Source of the DNA: Nephrocerus scutellatus
Lineage: Eukaryota; Arthropoda; Insecta; Diptera; Pipunculidae
Assembly: GCA_947095585.1 (NCBI GenBank)
Contig: OX352761.1
Coordinates: 130,478,277-130,542,276, forward strand
Length of the DNA stretch: 64,000 nucleotides
Direction: 5' to 3'
The first letter of the stretch is position 1, and every line of letters starts with the position of its first letter. The notes beneath the pieces were generated by a model. The model searched no databases. It saw only the letters and a program-made list of their open reading frames with translations, and had not been told where the DNA came from. The position numbers and the translations under genes are program-made. This document shows, piece by piece, positions 22,221 through 34,500 of this stretch.

Positions 22221-24757
22221 ATGGTCGCCGCGTTAAGCAATGCTTTGGATTGAAACGGTACTTCGCATCAAATATTATTGTGTTATATGGTTCATCTATT
22301 CTGAACGACCGAATAATCGCCGCAGCAAAAAATGCAATAATTGTGATTTTTTAGAAATCCAATAACATACCTACTTACATTTCGAATGGTCTTACAATAT
22401 TAGCCTTCGTGTTTCTCGAATTCCTTGCAGCTGTTCACTGCTGCTAATTACGAGTATATTGGCCTTCAATAGCAAAAGTTGATATTTCGAGACAAGTACA
22501 AGATCACAAGCACAGCAAAGTATGCTATGTGAAGGGTTCCTTGTCGTCAAACGGCCTATGGAACTCGTCAGTCGATAAACTCAAACTCAGTTCATCGCTA
22601 AAAGTGTTCACTTGAATTAAGGAATGAATTTATTTATTTATACATATTTTAAAAAGTTTCGTTCATTCATTCATTCATTCTATAATTCTTTTATTTATTT
22701 ATTCATTGATTCATTCGTTATACGCGTTTTACCTTCAAGAAGCGGTTTTTATTACGCTTTTAATGCTTAAGTATTCAATTTTTCAAAAGCTGAGCCATTG
22801 AACCCCTCCTAAAAGCTTCTCACGTGCTCTTGGAATTTAACGGAACCGTATGCGTCTATACAAATGCCAAGATCCATTGGCAGACTTTTATAAATTCTTA
22901 GATTCGACGAGACAGAGAATTTTGAAATAAACACAAATTAAAGCCGTTTTGTAGTTTAAAACTTTCATATTATGTTAATCGGGTTTATAATTGGGTAAGT
23001 GAAATGTGAACTTAACGGTCGCCTTGGTGCAAACTCGAATTACAGACTTTATAAAAAGATACCACCTATTCGTTCGCACTTTGAATTTGAATTGAAACGA
23101 AACAATACCTACTTGTGCTGCGGTTGGGTGTCAGCGAAATCGATATGTAGGTAATTCCACGACTTTTCTTATTATATCATAGCACAATGCTTTGGCATAT
23201 TGGTGGGACCTTAAAATAATAAAGTGTGCGGTGTGACAACGCGTGCTATTTTTATTTGTTATGATTACGTTTGTATCTAAAGCATATCAACTCAACTAAA
23301 GAAAGTTTGCTAAAACGGGCAATGCTATGCGCGTTTCATAAAGTATGGCAAACTACATAAAAGAACTACTGACTACACGCAACTGCACTTGCTCTTATTT
23401 ATGCGATGTTTTATTTCATCTATATCATATTACATCTAATCCTTTCCCATTACATTTATCATTAGTAGTACAAGTAAATACTTGGATATGCGTTTTGTTA
23501 AACATTACATATGTATGTATGCACTTATTTTGACATATTTAGTTTACCCACAAACCCCGGACCTCAAAATAGTGCGCATTATAAGACTCAAGGAAAGGCT
23601 GTTGCTTCGGTCAGAGGGAGTGTGCGTCTGGAGCAACTGAGCAACCACACTAGGCCAATTTTTTTTTGAATCTGTACGTGATTAAAATTAAATTGAATCT
23701 ACACTTTAGTACAAAACATATATGTAGTAAATAGTTTTATTCATAAATATTGGTAGGTAAATCGTCGCATCATTATACAGTGCAGGTGCAAATACGAGTA
23801 CAGATGTGTAAAAAATGTTCAGCAGTGCAGCGGTTCTCAATCGTTATAAATTAATATCTTTTCTATTATTTTCAGGTTTAAGTGTCGCCATTATCAATTG
23901 TTTCGCAATTAAGTTACGAATTTTACTTCGGGCCGACTAGAAAAGTCGCGATGTTGTACGGGAGCGCATGTAAGACGAAGGGTTAAATATTTAATAACTT
24001 TTTCTATTTTGTTTTTTTAATGCTTCGGGTATTTAGAGAGATTAGATTTTTGAGTCTGTATGTAATTTTTTTTGCTTTGTTACAGTACTGTAATATATAC
24101 AAATTTAAAAGGTTAACAATTTACATATTAAGTAATATATAATGCATTGCAAAAACAAGTTTAAGGACTACTGCGTAAGCTAATACGACGCATCATTGCT
24201 ACACCTGAACATCACAACAATATGTAAAAAGGACCATCATTCTGTAAGCATGCTCATGAACTATTCCCACTTAGCGGTCCTCTCTTCGAGAGTAAACCGT
24301 AAGTCCTCAACCAAAAGTTGGCCCAGACTCAGCTAAACTCCAAGGAGATCAACCTTATCTGTAAAGCCAACTCCCGTAGTACCAACGCGACCTTGGTGAA
24401 ATCTGACACCAAGGGACTCAGCTCGTTCAGAATGAGTGCCTGGGCGAGGAAAAACCAACCTTGGCAGCACATCGTCCGGAACCTCGATACCACTAGGTAC
24501 CACCTCTAATATCCTAGGCCGCCCAGGATAGAAACTACCCCAGGCACGTACGTGTCCTGCAGTGTACGGTAAGGCTTGCTACATACGAAGACAGTGCCCG
24601 TTCTAAACATTCTAAATACTAGCAGCCTTGCCCCTTTTATCTTCCGAGTTTAACCAAGTATCAAACCTATCGAAAAGTAAGATACAGCGGTCCCCTCGGG
24701 GAAGTAAAAAGGACCGTGCGATCTGCGGCTATCTGACCAAGTTAAGGCAGAAAAAAA
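22221..24757. other. Intergenic, no host gene recognised
   Basis: A degenerate (CATT)n/(TTTA)n microsatellite lies at 22663-22722. A GC-richer, ORF-poor block at about 24240-24640 (63-codon ORF at 24318-24509) resembles retrotransposon leader sequence but could not be assigned. The rest is AT-rich and unremarkable. Confidence 0.35.
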
Positions 24758-24992
24758 TTTGAAGAAAATCAAGTAACTTTTAAAAAACATTTGTATGGGA
24801 GCCGGCCGAGTCTTAGGCCTGAATACTACCAAATAATAGAAAATGTTGTGACCAGAAATACACAAGTGTGCAAAGTTTCAATAAAATCGGGCTATGCGAA
24901 GTGGGTTAAAAATTGATCGCAAGATTCCACGACAAACAAATAGACAAAGAGACAAACACACCGACACTCGAAGTTAATTTTAAAAGGAAAAA
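24758..24992 (-). repeat. Family B dispersed repeat
   Basis: Minus-strand copy with TTTGTATGGGAGCC, ATACACAAGTGTGCAAAGTT, TCAATAAAATCGGGCTATG, AGTGGGTTAAAAATTGATCG and CAAGATTCCAC. Confidence 0.6.
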
Positions 24993-27317
24993 TAAGTAAG
25001 TACAGGATTGTTTGGATTTCAAACATACCGAGCGAATTATTTTTGTCAAAACCAAAATCCATAGATTCATTTAAGCCTTAAGTATTAAGTTTTTCCATTG
25101 TGAGAGTAGCATAACATAATAAAAAAGGCTACAATGGTGATTAAATTAACCCCTAGAAATCGAATTGCGAATATTCACTTTGCATAGCGCAAGTAGCCTA
25201 TCGGCAAACACAACCGTAGCAATGGAAGCAATGCAAAGTTCCAATTTCATAAAGACAATTTCACAATCTAAGGAAGTTTATTCAATTAAATCTTTAATTT
25301 GAGACAGCTTACGCTAACATACCGTTCGATTTGAACCATCGGGTCACGGCGGTTGCATAGTCTTGGGGCTGTGACGACATAAATACCTTTTTAGCTTTTT
25401 AAGATTAGGGGGATTTGGGACCAAACACATCCAACGAACAACACAAAAAGTTAGATGCACATAAAGTGTACATTATACGAATACAAAAAAAGAAGCCACA
25501 CTTAAGAATTGCGAATGCAACTCCATCGACGAGACATTACGGCGAATTAATCAATGCCATGATAACTTTGGTTAATGACGTTTGTGTGGCCTGTGTGGTG
25601 CGTTCCGAGCCGTTGCAGTCAAACATAAAGTTTGTAAACATGAATGAAAAATATTGTAATTTTGGATGTTTGTTGTCTCCTGTCCTATGAGCGTGGTACT
25701 GCGACAAGTACACATAAAAAGCCACACGAATGCAATATTGCATTAGTACCTGAACACTGTACAGTGTACACTGTGCCTGCCTGCATGACTGCCTATCTAC
25801 CTTATTGCATTCCTGTTTTGCTTTTTCCATTATTCGTTTGTACAACTCTTATGATGACCAACTAACCTATCTTTGAGATTTTTTTTTTGAAATATTTTGT
25901 TGGAGTTTTTGTTATGTATGGTGTTTTGTTTTAACTTTCTCCTTTAATTCCAGATTGGAGTCAGGAAATGCATCATTGGAGAGTGAAGGCAACCTCTGAG
26001 TTTGTTAGAAAATGATAAAAAGGAAAGTTTACTTAAAGGTTAACTATGTCAAATTATTTAAGGTGTATTAAGTGACACACATCCTTAAAAAAACAAAAAT
26101 CATATATTTCTTTGATTTTAACTCATATCCCGTATCTCTCTTCTATCTACCGACCCACCGCACCATGTACATCTATAACGAACCAATCTCCCTTATCCTG
26201 CGAAAGGTTAACTTAAACCTTACCGTTTTCGATTTGAACCCAGCATTCCCTGCCTTAAACTTAATCTCCTCCGCCATTCTTCCTACCTTTATATGTTAGC
26301 TTTAAGTCTAAGTCTTAAGTCTTAGTTTTCTATGATGTTAGCTTTAAGTTTTAGCTTGTAATAAGCCGAATAAATGGGGGCTATTGCCCCCACCAAAATT
26401 AAATTCAAATATCTGTGTAAAATGTTTGTTTAAGTACTAAATACTCTTCATTATAATAAGAGAATGAGCTAGAATATTTACATAAAGTTGCACATTGAGC
26501 TCCAAAAATGGTCCAAATCAGAATGCTCAGACTTTAGGTTTGCCTCACTAGATAACAGGCAGTAACGCGACAAGAAGAAACGTTCCTCTACATTTTCTAT
26601 GTAATTCAAAAATGCCTTTTTTAATAATCGCAAGTTAACTGCGAGTATCAAGATCTAATTTTTATGTAGCACATTGATGTCAGTTAACAATTTAACTACA
26701 TGTATGTACACATCATGTACTTGCCTTGCCCACTTCTTACTCTTGAGCAGTGTACTCGGACGTGTGTTTAACAAATTTCAAATGATTTTTCAACAAAGGT
26801 CATTTTATTACTGATGTAATATCGTTTCCCCAATTACATTTTGCAACGGCACAACGATGTATTTACCCAAGTTTGGATATGTGCGTATGTATTCTCATAC
26901 ATGTGAGAAAATTAATAATTGCTATGCAAATAAAATTTGGGTTTTTATGATGCGCACATTATGTCGTGTTGTTGTATGAATTGACGGGTGCGTTAAGATG
27001 TCACTGAGCTGGTTTAATAACTATCACAATAAAATCTGACATTTAAAGATGAATAGATAGACTTCTCAACCTCTACAATATATCATAGTTTAAGGACAAA
27101 CCATCAAAATATGTGATATGATTTGTTAATGAAAAGAATATAAACCATACTGAAGCGCTATTCGAAAGAGGCGTACGTTAATGGAAGATGTGTTAATATT
27201 ATAAAAATACAAGGTACATATTCAAGATAATTAAGCTCGTAAACGTATTTCGATATAACTTTCATACAATGTTTTTTATTAATATTTACTAGTTGAGTTC
27301 CCGGCGTTGCACGGGTG
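24993..27317. other. Intergenic; possible LINE 3' tail
   Basis: Two overlapping opposite ORFs of about 90-100 codons (25415-25865) match nothing I know. At about 26070-26400 a pyrimidine-rich block ends in AATAAATGGGGGCTATTGCC followed by A-rich sequence, the look of a truncated LINE 3' end. No host gene is recognised. Confidence 0.3.
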
Positions 27318-27575
27318 TAAAATTTTTCATGTAAATTCTCTAATTCTCTGCCCACAGCGCACAAAGCATACAGAACACATGAAATAATCTGATGCCGGGG
27401 ATTAAAATTTGTATGGGAGTCCTCCGGCCCCGCGGCCCGATCACTCTCAAATTTAAATAGATAGTATTGTCACCGGAAATATACATGTGTGCAAAATTTC
27501 GGGCTTTGGAAAGTTGGTTAAAAATTGATCACAAGATCTGACCAGCCAGCCACGGGCACCAAAGTTAATATACTC
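27318..27575 (-). repeat. Family B dispersed repeat
   Basis: Minus-strand copy with TTTTTCATGTAAATTCTCTA, TTTGTATGGGAG, GGCCCGATCACTCTCAAAT, ACATGTGTGCAAAAT, GGTTAAAAATTGATCACAAG and CAGCCAGCCACGGGCAC. Confidence 0.65.
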
Positions 27576-27654
27576 AGCCGCGGACTCGTAGCGACGTGAT
27601 ACGGCCAAGAAAGTTGCTCTGCGCTAAGGATAGTGTTTTGGGGAATTTGTCCCC

Positions 27655-28090
27655 ACCGGATTCAGACGAAAGCAGCAGGTCTTTCACTGCTCACCCTCTA
27701 CTTAATGGAGAACTGGCCCTGAAAGAGATCGAACTTCAGTCCTGTAAGGCCCGCCAGAGTCCTGAAGCGGAAGGGTCTCTACACCTAACAAGGGAAAATC
27801 TCACCCTATCAAGAGTTTTCGGGTTTCGAGATGTAGAGTCCTGTAAGGCCCACCAGAGTCTCGAAACCAAGAAATATATTTAAATCAGTCGAAAGCAGCA
27901 GGGGTTCCACTGCTCAAAACTAGGCCCTGAAAGAGATCGAACTTTAGTATGGAGTCCTGTAAGGCCCGCCAGAGTCCTGAAGTCGAAGGGTCTCTACATC
28001 TAACAGGGAAAATCTCATCCTATCAAGGTTTCCGGGTTTCGAGATGGAGTCCTGTAAGACCCGCCAGAGTCTCGAAACCAAGAAAGGGGA
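27655..28090 (+). repeat. Nested tandem duplication
   Basis: Two larger units (about 27660-27880 and 27890-28090) share GAAAGCAGCAGG, CCCTGAAAGAGATCGAACTT, GGGTCTCTACA and TTTCGGGTTTCGAGATG-like blocks. Inside them AGTCCTGTAAGGCCCGCC, with one or two changes in two copies, occurs four times, at 27738, 27837, 27953 and 28048. The 95- and 136-codon ORFs across it follow from the repeat. It may be part of an unrecognised retroelement leader. Confidence 0.6.
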
Positions 28091-28796
28091 TTTCAACTAA
28101 CATACGGAGAGAACTAGACTCACCTGTTTATAGCGCTGATCAACGTTGGTTGTCCCGTATCCCGTCGCCAAAATTCCTCCGTCTTCGACTTTGTTACCAA
28201 GTTTGGTGTTGGATATTCCAGGGTTTATTTTTAGTTTCCGGCCCGAGGTGTTCACTTCTCCTATTTGCAGTTGGTATTCGAGTGTTACTATCCAGTGTTT
28301 ATACTATACTATATGTATACTATTTTTGCCGATTCCGTCCGTGTGAACCGTGTCACTGATCTCGCAGGAAAGAGAATAGTTCTTCATGTGATTCTCCTTT
28401 GCTATGCAGCTCTCTCAGCTCTCTCGTGTTGTTGGTGTTTTTCCTTCTGCTTATGCTTTATGCATTGCAAATCATTTGGGTTTTTTCCATTTGGCATTTT
28501 GTCACCTCCGTTATTTAGTACATATTGCATTGGCTGAGTCGCTACGCTCGATTTATTTGCATGCATGTGCTGTGTTGCTATGCTAGACTTCTTTGCATGC
28601 ATTTGTACATACTTATTTAGCGTTTGCCGGATTTTTCTTCATGTTTGCACAGTTGGTGTAAGACGTAAGCTTGACGTTAAAAGATTTGTCACTACAGTAT
28701 CTATACCAAGTTTAGTTAAAAGGCGTCAAGGCGTTCCAGAGTTAGTTAGGCACAAACATACAAACACAACATTTCTCAATTTTTTATATATATAGG
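28091..28796. other. Intergenic, possibly retroelement-derived
   Basis: A GC-richer block at 28090-28300, then TTTGCATGCAT repeats near 28555 and 28590. Several overlapping 60-90 codon ORFs in different frames show no domain. The block may belong with the tandem duplication on its left. Confidence 0.3.
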
Positions 28797-29115
28797 GGCT
28801 GCCGGTATAACCACCTTTTGCGCGAATGATATCGTCGAGCCTCTAACCGAAGGTATTGCATGCTGCGCGAACGTGTCCTGTTAGTATTTAGGTCCATTCT
28901 TAACGACACCTTGGCGTCCAAAATGGACCATATGGAGAAGTCCATTGGATTTAAGCCTTCACTTTGCCATCAACTTCTGGCGATGTTGCTATTTTTGAAG
29001 TTCCACCTCCATGTCGATGCTACCAGTATCGTTGTAACTTTTAACGTGTGATGGTCCGATACACAAGCATTTTATTCACATTCAAATGCTGGAGCTCTTT
29101 GACAAAAGCCGGTTG
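28797..29115 (-). mobile_element. Internally deleted Tc1/mariner-type transposase remnant
   Basis: On the minus strand, near 29103-29046, VKELQHLNVNKMLVYRTITR resembles the N-terminal helix-turn-helix of mariner transposases. Then, near 28957-28870, comes LNPMDFSIWSILDAKV, the last catalytic-aspartate region. A frameshifted C-terminal RLDDIIRAKGGYTG follows near 28835-28800. The middle of the transposase is missing and stops interrupt the rest. Confidence 0.7.
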
Positions 29116-29424
29116 TGACGTTCCAGCCAAAAGTAATTCCTTTAAATAGGACATATATCGATATGCTTCCGTAGACTTGTAAACAACTTAACAGACTAAC
29201 ATTTGTCAAAATATGAGCGCGCTGTCATGTTTGGCAGATATAGCAGCGAAAAGTTAGTAACACATCGCCGGCCCATGTATATTTTCGTTGTAAGAAAATT
29301 TACATTAAATTAAATAATACTAGCTAGGTGCCCGCTTTGACTTGTCAAGAATAATTGAATCATGTTAATCAGCTGATTATGTTATGCTTGTTTTTTCTTC
29401 TCCACAGCTATTCAGAATGAAAAA

Positions 29425-29785
29425 AAAACAACCCACAAAAATTAACATTTTTCAGGTAAATTCTCTAATAACCAAAAGTATACTGAATTCCACTATAAAT
29501 GCTGAAAAGTAAAAAACACAAGTGAAGCAGTGCGTGCTTTTGTAGTTGTAGTGTCAAATCCTAAAGCAGCGCTACACACAGCGCATAGTCATTAAAGTAT
29601 AGCGTGATTTGATGCCGCTATATGGCATAATTTAAAAACAAAATGTATGGAAGCCCCCGACCCCGATAATACACATGTTTTCTAAGTTTCAATAAAATCG
29701 AACTTTGGGAAGTGGGTTTAAAATTGATAGCAAGATTCCACCAGCCACCTACTCACAGACAGCCACTAACACTAACACACAACAT
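29425..29785 (-). repeat. Family B dispersed repeat, long form
   Basis: Carries both the outer part (AAAAATTAACATTTTTCA, GGTAAATTCTCTAAT) and the central extra segment (TATACTGAATTCCACTATAA, GATGCCGCTATATGGC). It then has TTTCAATAAAATCGAACTTT and AGTGGGTTTAAAATTGAT with CAAGATTCCACCAGCCA. Confidence 0.6.
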
Positions 29786-29841
29786 AATTTACAATTTAAA
29801 GCCATATCCACAAGGCGATTTGAGAAGATTACAATTATTTC

Positions 29842-29942
29842 TTTCGGACGTTTGCGAGGGGTGGGATTTACTTTTTCTCTGAGATTCGAACATCGAACCT
29901 CCCGCTCAGTAGTCCAACATATACATGGAACCATTTTTATAG
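29842..29942 (-). mobile_element. tRNA-derived SINE, partial
   Basis: Minus-strand fragment: the complement of TTCGGACGTTTGCGAGGGGT, then GATTCGAACATCGAACCTCC (B-box region) and GCTCAGTAGTCCAAC. It lies directly between a family B and a family A copy. Confidence 0.5.
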
Positions 29943-30260
29943 TATATAACATAATGAGCTAGGAAAGTGGACGTTATCTTGCGAGTTAGAAGCTTGAAGC
30001 ACGAGGCTGAAATCCAACCAGCATACCATAGGCACTTTTCAGCGAGTTATGTACGATATTTTTCACACGACCAAATAAATTTTTTTGCTAATCTGCTCAT
30101 GCGCAGTGCAAAATTACTGTCTGAATGTGTGTTCGCTGAGACTGCAGTAAATAAAATAAGTATTTTCTATGGCAACAAACTAGTGTGGATAATGCCTGCT
30201 TTCGAGGCTAGGTTAAAGTGTAGGAAACAGTCACATTTGTCTATGGTCGTGTGAAAAAGC
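29943..30260 (-). repeat. Family A dispersed repeat, copy 3
   Basis: Reverse-complement copy. Inverted ends TTTTTCACACGACCAAATAA near 30059 and ATGGTCGTGTGAAAAAGC near 30243 bound the inner 200 bp. The shared tail (AGTATATAACATAATGAGCT, AGGAAAGTGGACG) occupies 29943-30055. Confidence 0.6.
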
Positions 30261-30379
30261 ATTTATTTAACTTAGCAGCTTAGAGATAAAGCTGATGGGT
30301 GTCTAATTGTTCTTTCTAATAGTGTGTGTGATCTCTTAGTTTCAGCCTCACAGCAAAAATGGACGCGCAGGAATTCAAA

Positions 30380-31206
30380 AATGTCATGTGCTGCATAGAG
30401 GAAAGCTGTCAGCGGAATTGGAGATCCTAAGTGGGGTACGACAAGGTTGCATTCTATCGCCGATACTTTTTTTGTTGGTGATTAGCGATGTACTTCGCGC
30501 AGCTTTATCTACTGGAAACGGAGGAATTCGTTGGACTCTTACATCGCAACTCAAACATCTGGACCACGCTGACGACGTTTGTTTACTCTCACACAGGATT
30601 ATGGAGCTGCACCAAATGACAACAAAAGTGGAAAGGGAAGCAAATGTTGCGGGTTTGAAGATTAATACTCCCAGAACCAAAATCATCAACCTCGTCACTA
30701 ACTCAAGTTAACATTGCTGGACAGCCGGTAGAGAGTAGTGAGTTTCCTATATCTCGGGAGTATTGTCTCGACCGAATGTGGGACCGAACAGGACATTGTC
30801 AACCGAATCGGCAAAGCAAAAGTGTTTGGAAGGATGTCCATGATATGGCGATCAATGCGACCAGCTTAAACACCAAGCTACGACTGTTCCGTTCAAATAT
30901 TGAATTTGTGCTGTTGTATGGGTGCAGCACTTGGAAGGTGACCGCTACTATCTGGCCTTACCTTAATAGGCACAACCATCCAACGATGGAAGTGGCAGTG
31001 GATTGGTCAGACTCCGAAAAGGCGACAGTTCTATAGCAAACTACGCAATGCAATGGAATCCGTTATCCGATGGTAGAAGAACGGGTCGTCCGAGAAATAC
31101 ATGGCGCAGGACAGTTGAATTGGAGAGAGTTGAAGCTCATTGCCAGGAACCGCAAGCGATGGCGCGTAGGCGTAGTAGAGGCCCTTTGACCCACAAGGGG
31201 ATATAG
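30380..31206 (+). mobile_element. LINE fragment (RTE-like), RT to C-terminus
   Basis: Shows GVRQGCILSPILFLLVISDV and LDHADDVCLLS (the RT active-site A-D-D). It continues through KVEREANVAGLKIN, FVLLYGCSTWK and the C-terminal RRTGRPRNTWRRTVE motif common in RTE-type elements. Several frameshifts and stops separate these blocks, so it is inactive. No 5' endonuclease part is present. Confidence 0.75.
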
Positions 31207-31560
31207 GACATAAGTAAGTAAAGTAAGAAATTCAACAAGTGGCAAAAGAAAAATTCAGAAAGTAATTCATAATTATTTTATTAGTGTAATTGGTACTAAC
31301 AGACGTAAGAATAATTTTTTCAAAAATACATTTTTATATGTAAAAGCAAAGAGAAAAAATCATTTTTTAATTATAACAATTGAAGGGTCAAAGAGAAACC
31401 AGAAACGAAAATTACATGATTATAAAATTATAAGTGGAAACTTAAGTAATAGAGTTTAGGTGTTGTTGTGGTTTTTGTTTTGTTTGATATAGACACATAT
31501 GTTTATGTACAGTACATTCATACATATATGCAAGGTAATATGTTTAAATAATTTTTATGA
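31207..31560. other. 3' flank of the zinc-finger gene
   Basis: Likely 3' UTR of the minus-strand zinc-finger gene. The minus strand has AATAAA at 31282-31277, about 280 nt after the stop codon. AT-rich, no other feature. Confidence 0.4.
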
Positions 31561-34500
31561 CTAATTTTCTAAGGCCGATCTTAATAAACTATCCTGGAGT
31601 TTCTTAGTTTTATTCTCCTTTAAACGTTGGAAAAGTGTTATCCGTTTGGTAGGCGTTGGCGGCGGGGAAGTAAAGACGGGTATTGACGGCTGAGGTTCGA
31701 CGAAGGGTAGAACATTGTTTATGGGAGCGCTTTGATTGGAATTTGTTAATTCATTTAAATCATCTTTTTCATCAGACTGGTTAAGTGGGATTCCGTTAGA
31801 AACATCCTTGCTTGAGGCACCGCCATCTTCATCGGGAATGTTTGGCCCATTTTGGTTTGAGTTGGTGGAGTTGCAGCCATTTGTTGTCACCGTCACCGCT
31901 TCAATTGTGTTTTCTTGACTGTCAATGTCAGCTTCTGTTTCTCTAAATTTCGATGCGCTGCAGTTAACATTAAAATCAACTTTTAGCAACAATGAGTTAA
32001 GCGGGCTGTCGGGGAGCGAAAGGCGCGGTTTCATTTTGAAATCGATTTTACGTCGCTTTGAAAATTTGTCAATGAAACTGTCTTCTGAAAGTGTTGCCTT
32101 ATACTGAGACTCTTCGAGATCGACCGTTTGAATTACAGGTACTGGTTCCTCGATTTTGTAGGTCGACATCAGGCGAGAACGCATTAACGGCCGCTCTGTA
32201 GGCAGCTCCGGCAAAGTTGCGAATGCCGCTCTTCCTTGCGATACCAACAATGCTGCAATTTTTTGTGCAGCACCTCTTATTAATTCTTTAGAAACTGTTG
32301 TACGTTTGATTCCAGCAAGTTGAGGTCTTTCAGTTTCCTCATTAGGGGGTGTACTGTTAGCCATAGTTGTAATGCTTTCGCGACTACTATCATCATTTAG
32401 GACTGCGCTCGATGATATTATTGTTGAGGTGTTTCGACGTTTAAGTGTTTTCAGGGATTCCCGTTCAGCAAAGAGCATGTCTTTCTTAAGCAAGTTTGAG
32501 AGATCATAGACGAAATCTTTGTTCACCGGCTTGACACGATTCCGAATGGGACGTTTGTGAGGGATAGAATCGTCCACCGATGACATCGACTGCTGTGAAG
32601 TTGATCTGGTGAATTTTTCTCGTTCTCTAGTTAGACGTTCAGGAGGTCGTAGTTCGTCTATTATAGGTTCTGCAGCGGCAACTTTTGGAGCTGCCAGCTG
32701 CCTTGGTGTGCGCGATCGGCGTTGACGTTTCTCTTCCGGTTTAATCGTCTCAGATTGGTAAACCTCCTCGCCTGTTATTAGGACTATATCTTCGTCGACA
32801 TCATCCTTTAAGTATTTCTCCTCGTGCACCATGATATATTCAACAGTGGCTTCCTTCTCGCCGGTTATGGCATGAGAAGATCCCAAGTGATTGATCACGT
32901 CGTATTTTCGAAAAGCTCTATAATCGCACAGCTTGCATCCAAACTTACGGCTGCGATAATGGAACATCGAAATGTGCCGCCGCAAATTGCTTAGAGCATC
33001 AAAACGCTTTTCGCAGATCTTGCACAGACATGGCAACTGTTTGTGACTAGCTCTAAATTTGGTTTTTGCAACTGTAACTGATGAAGCACTATCTGTTTTG
33101 ACATCTGCAAATGGCAGTGTTTCAGTTATCTCAGAAATCAATGGCTCTTTTTCCATTTCTTCTTCCCTTTCCCTTTCCTTTTCCTTTTCCTTTTCCTTAA
33201 CCTGCATTAACTCTGGCTGTACCTCCTCTTTGGCGGCCTGTTGTTGCTGGTCTTGCTTCTCGGCTTCTGCATTTGTCAAAGTGTCAAGGGAGACTGTCTT
33301 TAGGGAAAGCTCATCGGTGCTCTTTCCTAAATTGGCAAACATTTCATTTAGGGTATCTGAATCGAAATCCTCATTTTTCAGATGCATTTTCGGCGGTTTG
33401 CGGCGTTTTCTTCTGTTTTCTTTAATAGTGACCTCTTCTTTTACAGTTGCCATCTCAGTGGAGTCCTTACTATCGCCATTAATATCATACCTATGTTCGA
33501 GATCAAATGAATCCACAGAATTTGAGCTTGAATGTGACTTAGATGAGAAATCTTCAGCTAAGAGCTTCAGACTTGGAGTTGGTGGTATTGTCACTGTTGC
33601 CGCTGGAGCAGATATCGTCGATTTGGAAAGCACAGCGGATGTAGTAGAGGTTGTTGCATTGTCCGATATCACAATCTTTTTTGAGACTAGAGTTGATGCC
33701 TTGTTTTTCATTTGGCAATTGTTAAGATGAGTTGTGAGAACCGCTTTGCGCTCGAATGTTTTTCCACAGTACGTGCACATCGGTGAGTTGTCGGCTCTTT
33801 CAATGTTGTCCAGCCAAGCCTTGTTTTCCGCTTCGCGTTTCTCTTTGTCCGTTTGAAGGCGCGCCAACTCCCGACTGGGTCCCTTAACGTGCACTTCGTC
33901 AAGTCGAACACGACGTTTGTAGATGGACTCGCGCATCATTCGAATGCGTCGAGTTGATTTTCTTCGAATGAAAGAAAAATGGCAAATAAAATTTTTGTAT
34001 TAATATTTCCAAACAATATTATACTCACTTATGGTCGTTGCTAAGGTGACGAATCACAGCTGCTGGTTGCAAAAATGTAAGCGAACATGATGGACACTGA
34101 AATACGAATGTAGAAGTGATGTGTTTAGCTTGAATATGCAGCTTTAAGGTCTTCTCGGTAGTGAACTTAAGTTTGCCTGTAGATAAATCAATCGTTAATA
34201 GTTATAAGAAACATTGACCGTCCGAAGGCCACTACTTACATATCTCACAGATTTTATCTTTGGTTTGATCTAATGGATTATCATTGAGCAGCTGCTGATC
34301 ACTTGGAAACAGCTGATTTTGGTCCTGTTGTGCTTGCTGGAGTAGGGGTGCTATCTCTGGACTAATTTGACTATTACTCGACAGAGCCTTACCGTCTGGA
34401 CCAAGAATTGTTTTCATGTTGATTAAACTGTGTACCTCGTTTACTTCAGCTTTGATGTTATCGCTTTCGTCCGTTTTCACTGTTTGATAGACGGCAACGC

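Noticed and set aside
27596..28359. Two ORFs of 95 and 136 codons that look related
   Set aside because: They run through a tandem DNA duplication in different frames, so their likeness comes from the repeat.
33059..33730. 223-codon plus-strand ORF inside the zinc-finger gene
   Set aside because: Antisense shadow of a long, biased coding exon; no domain and no splice or promoter support.
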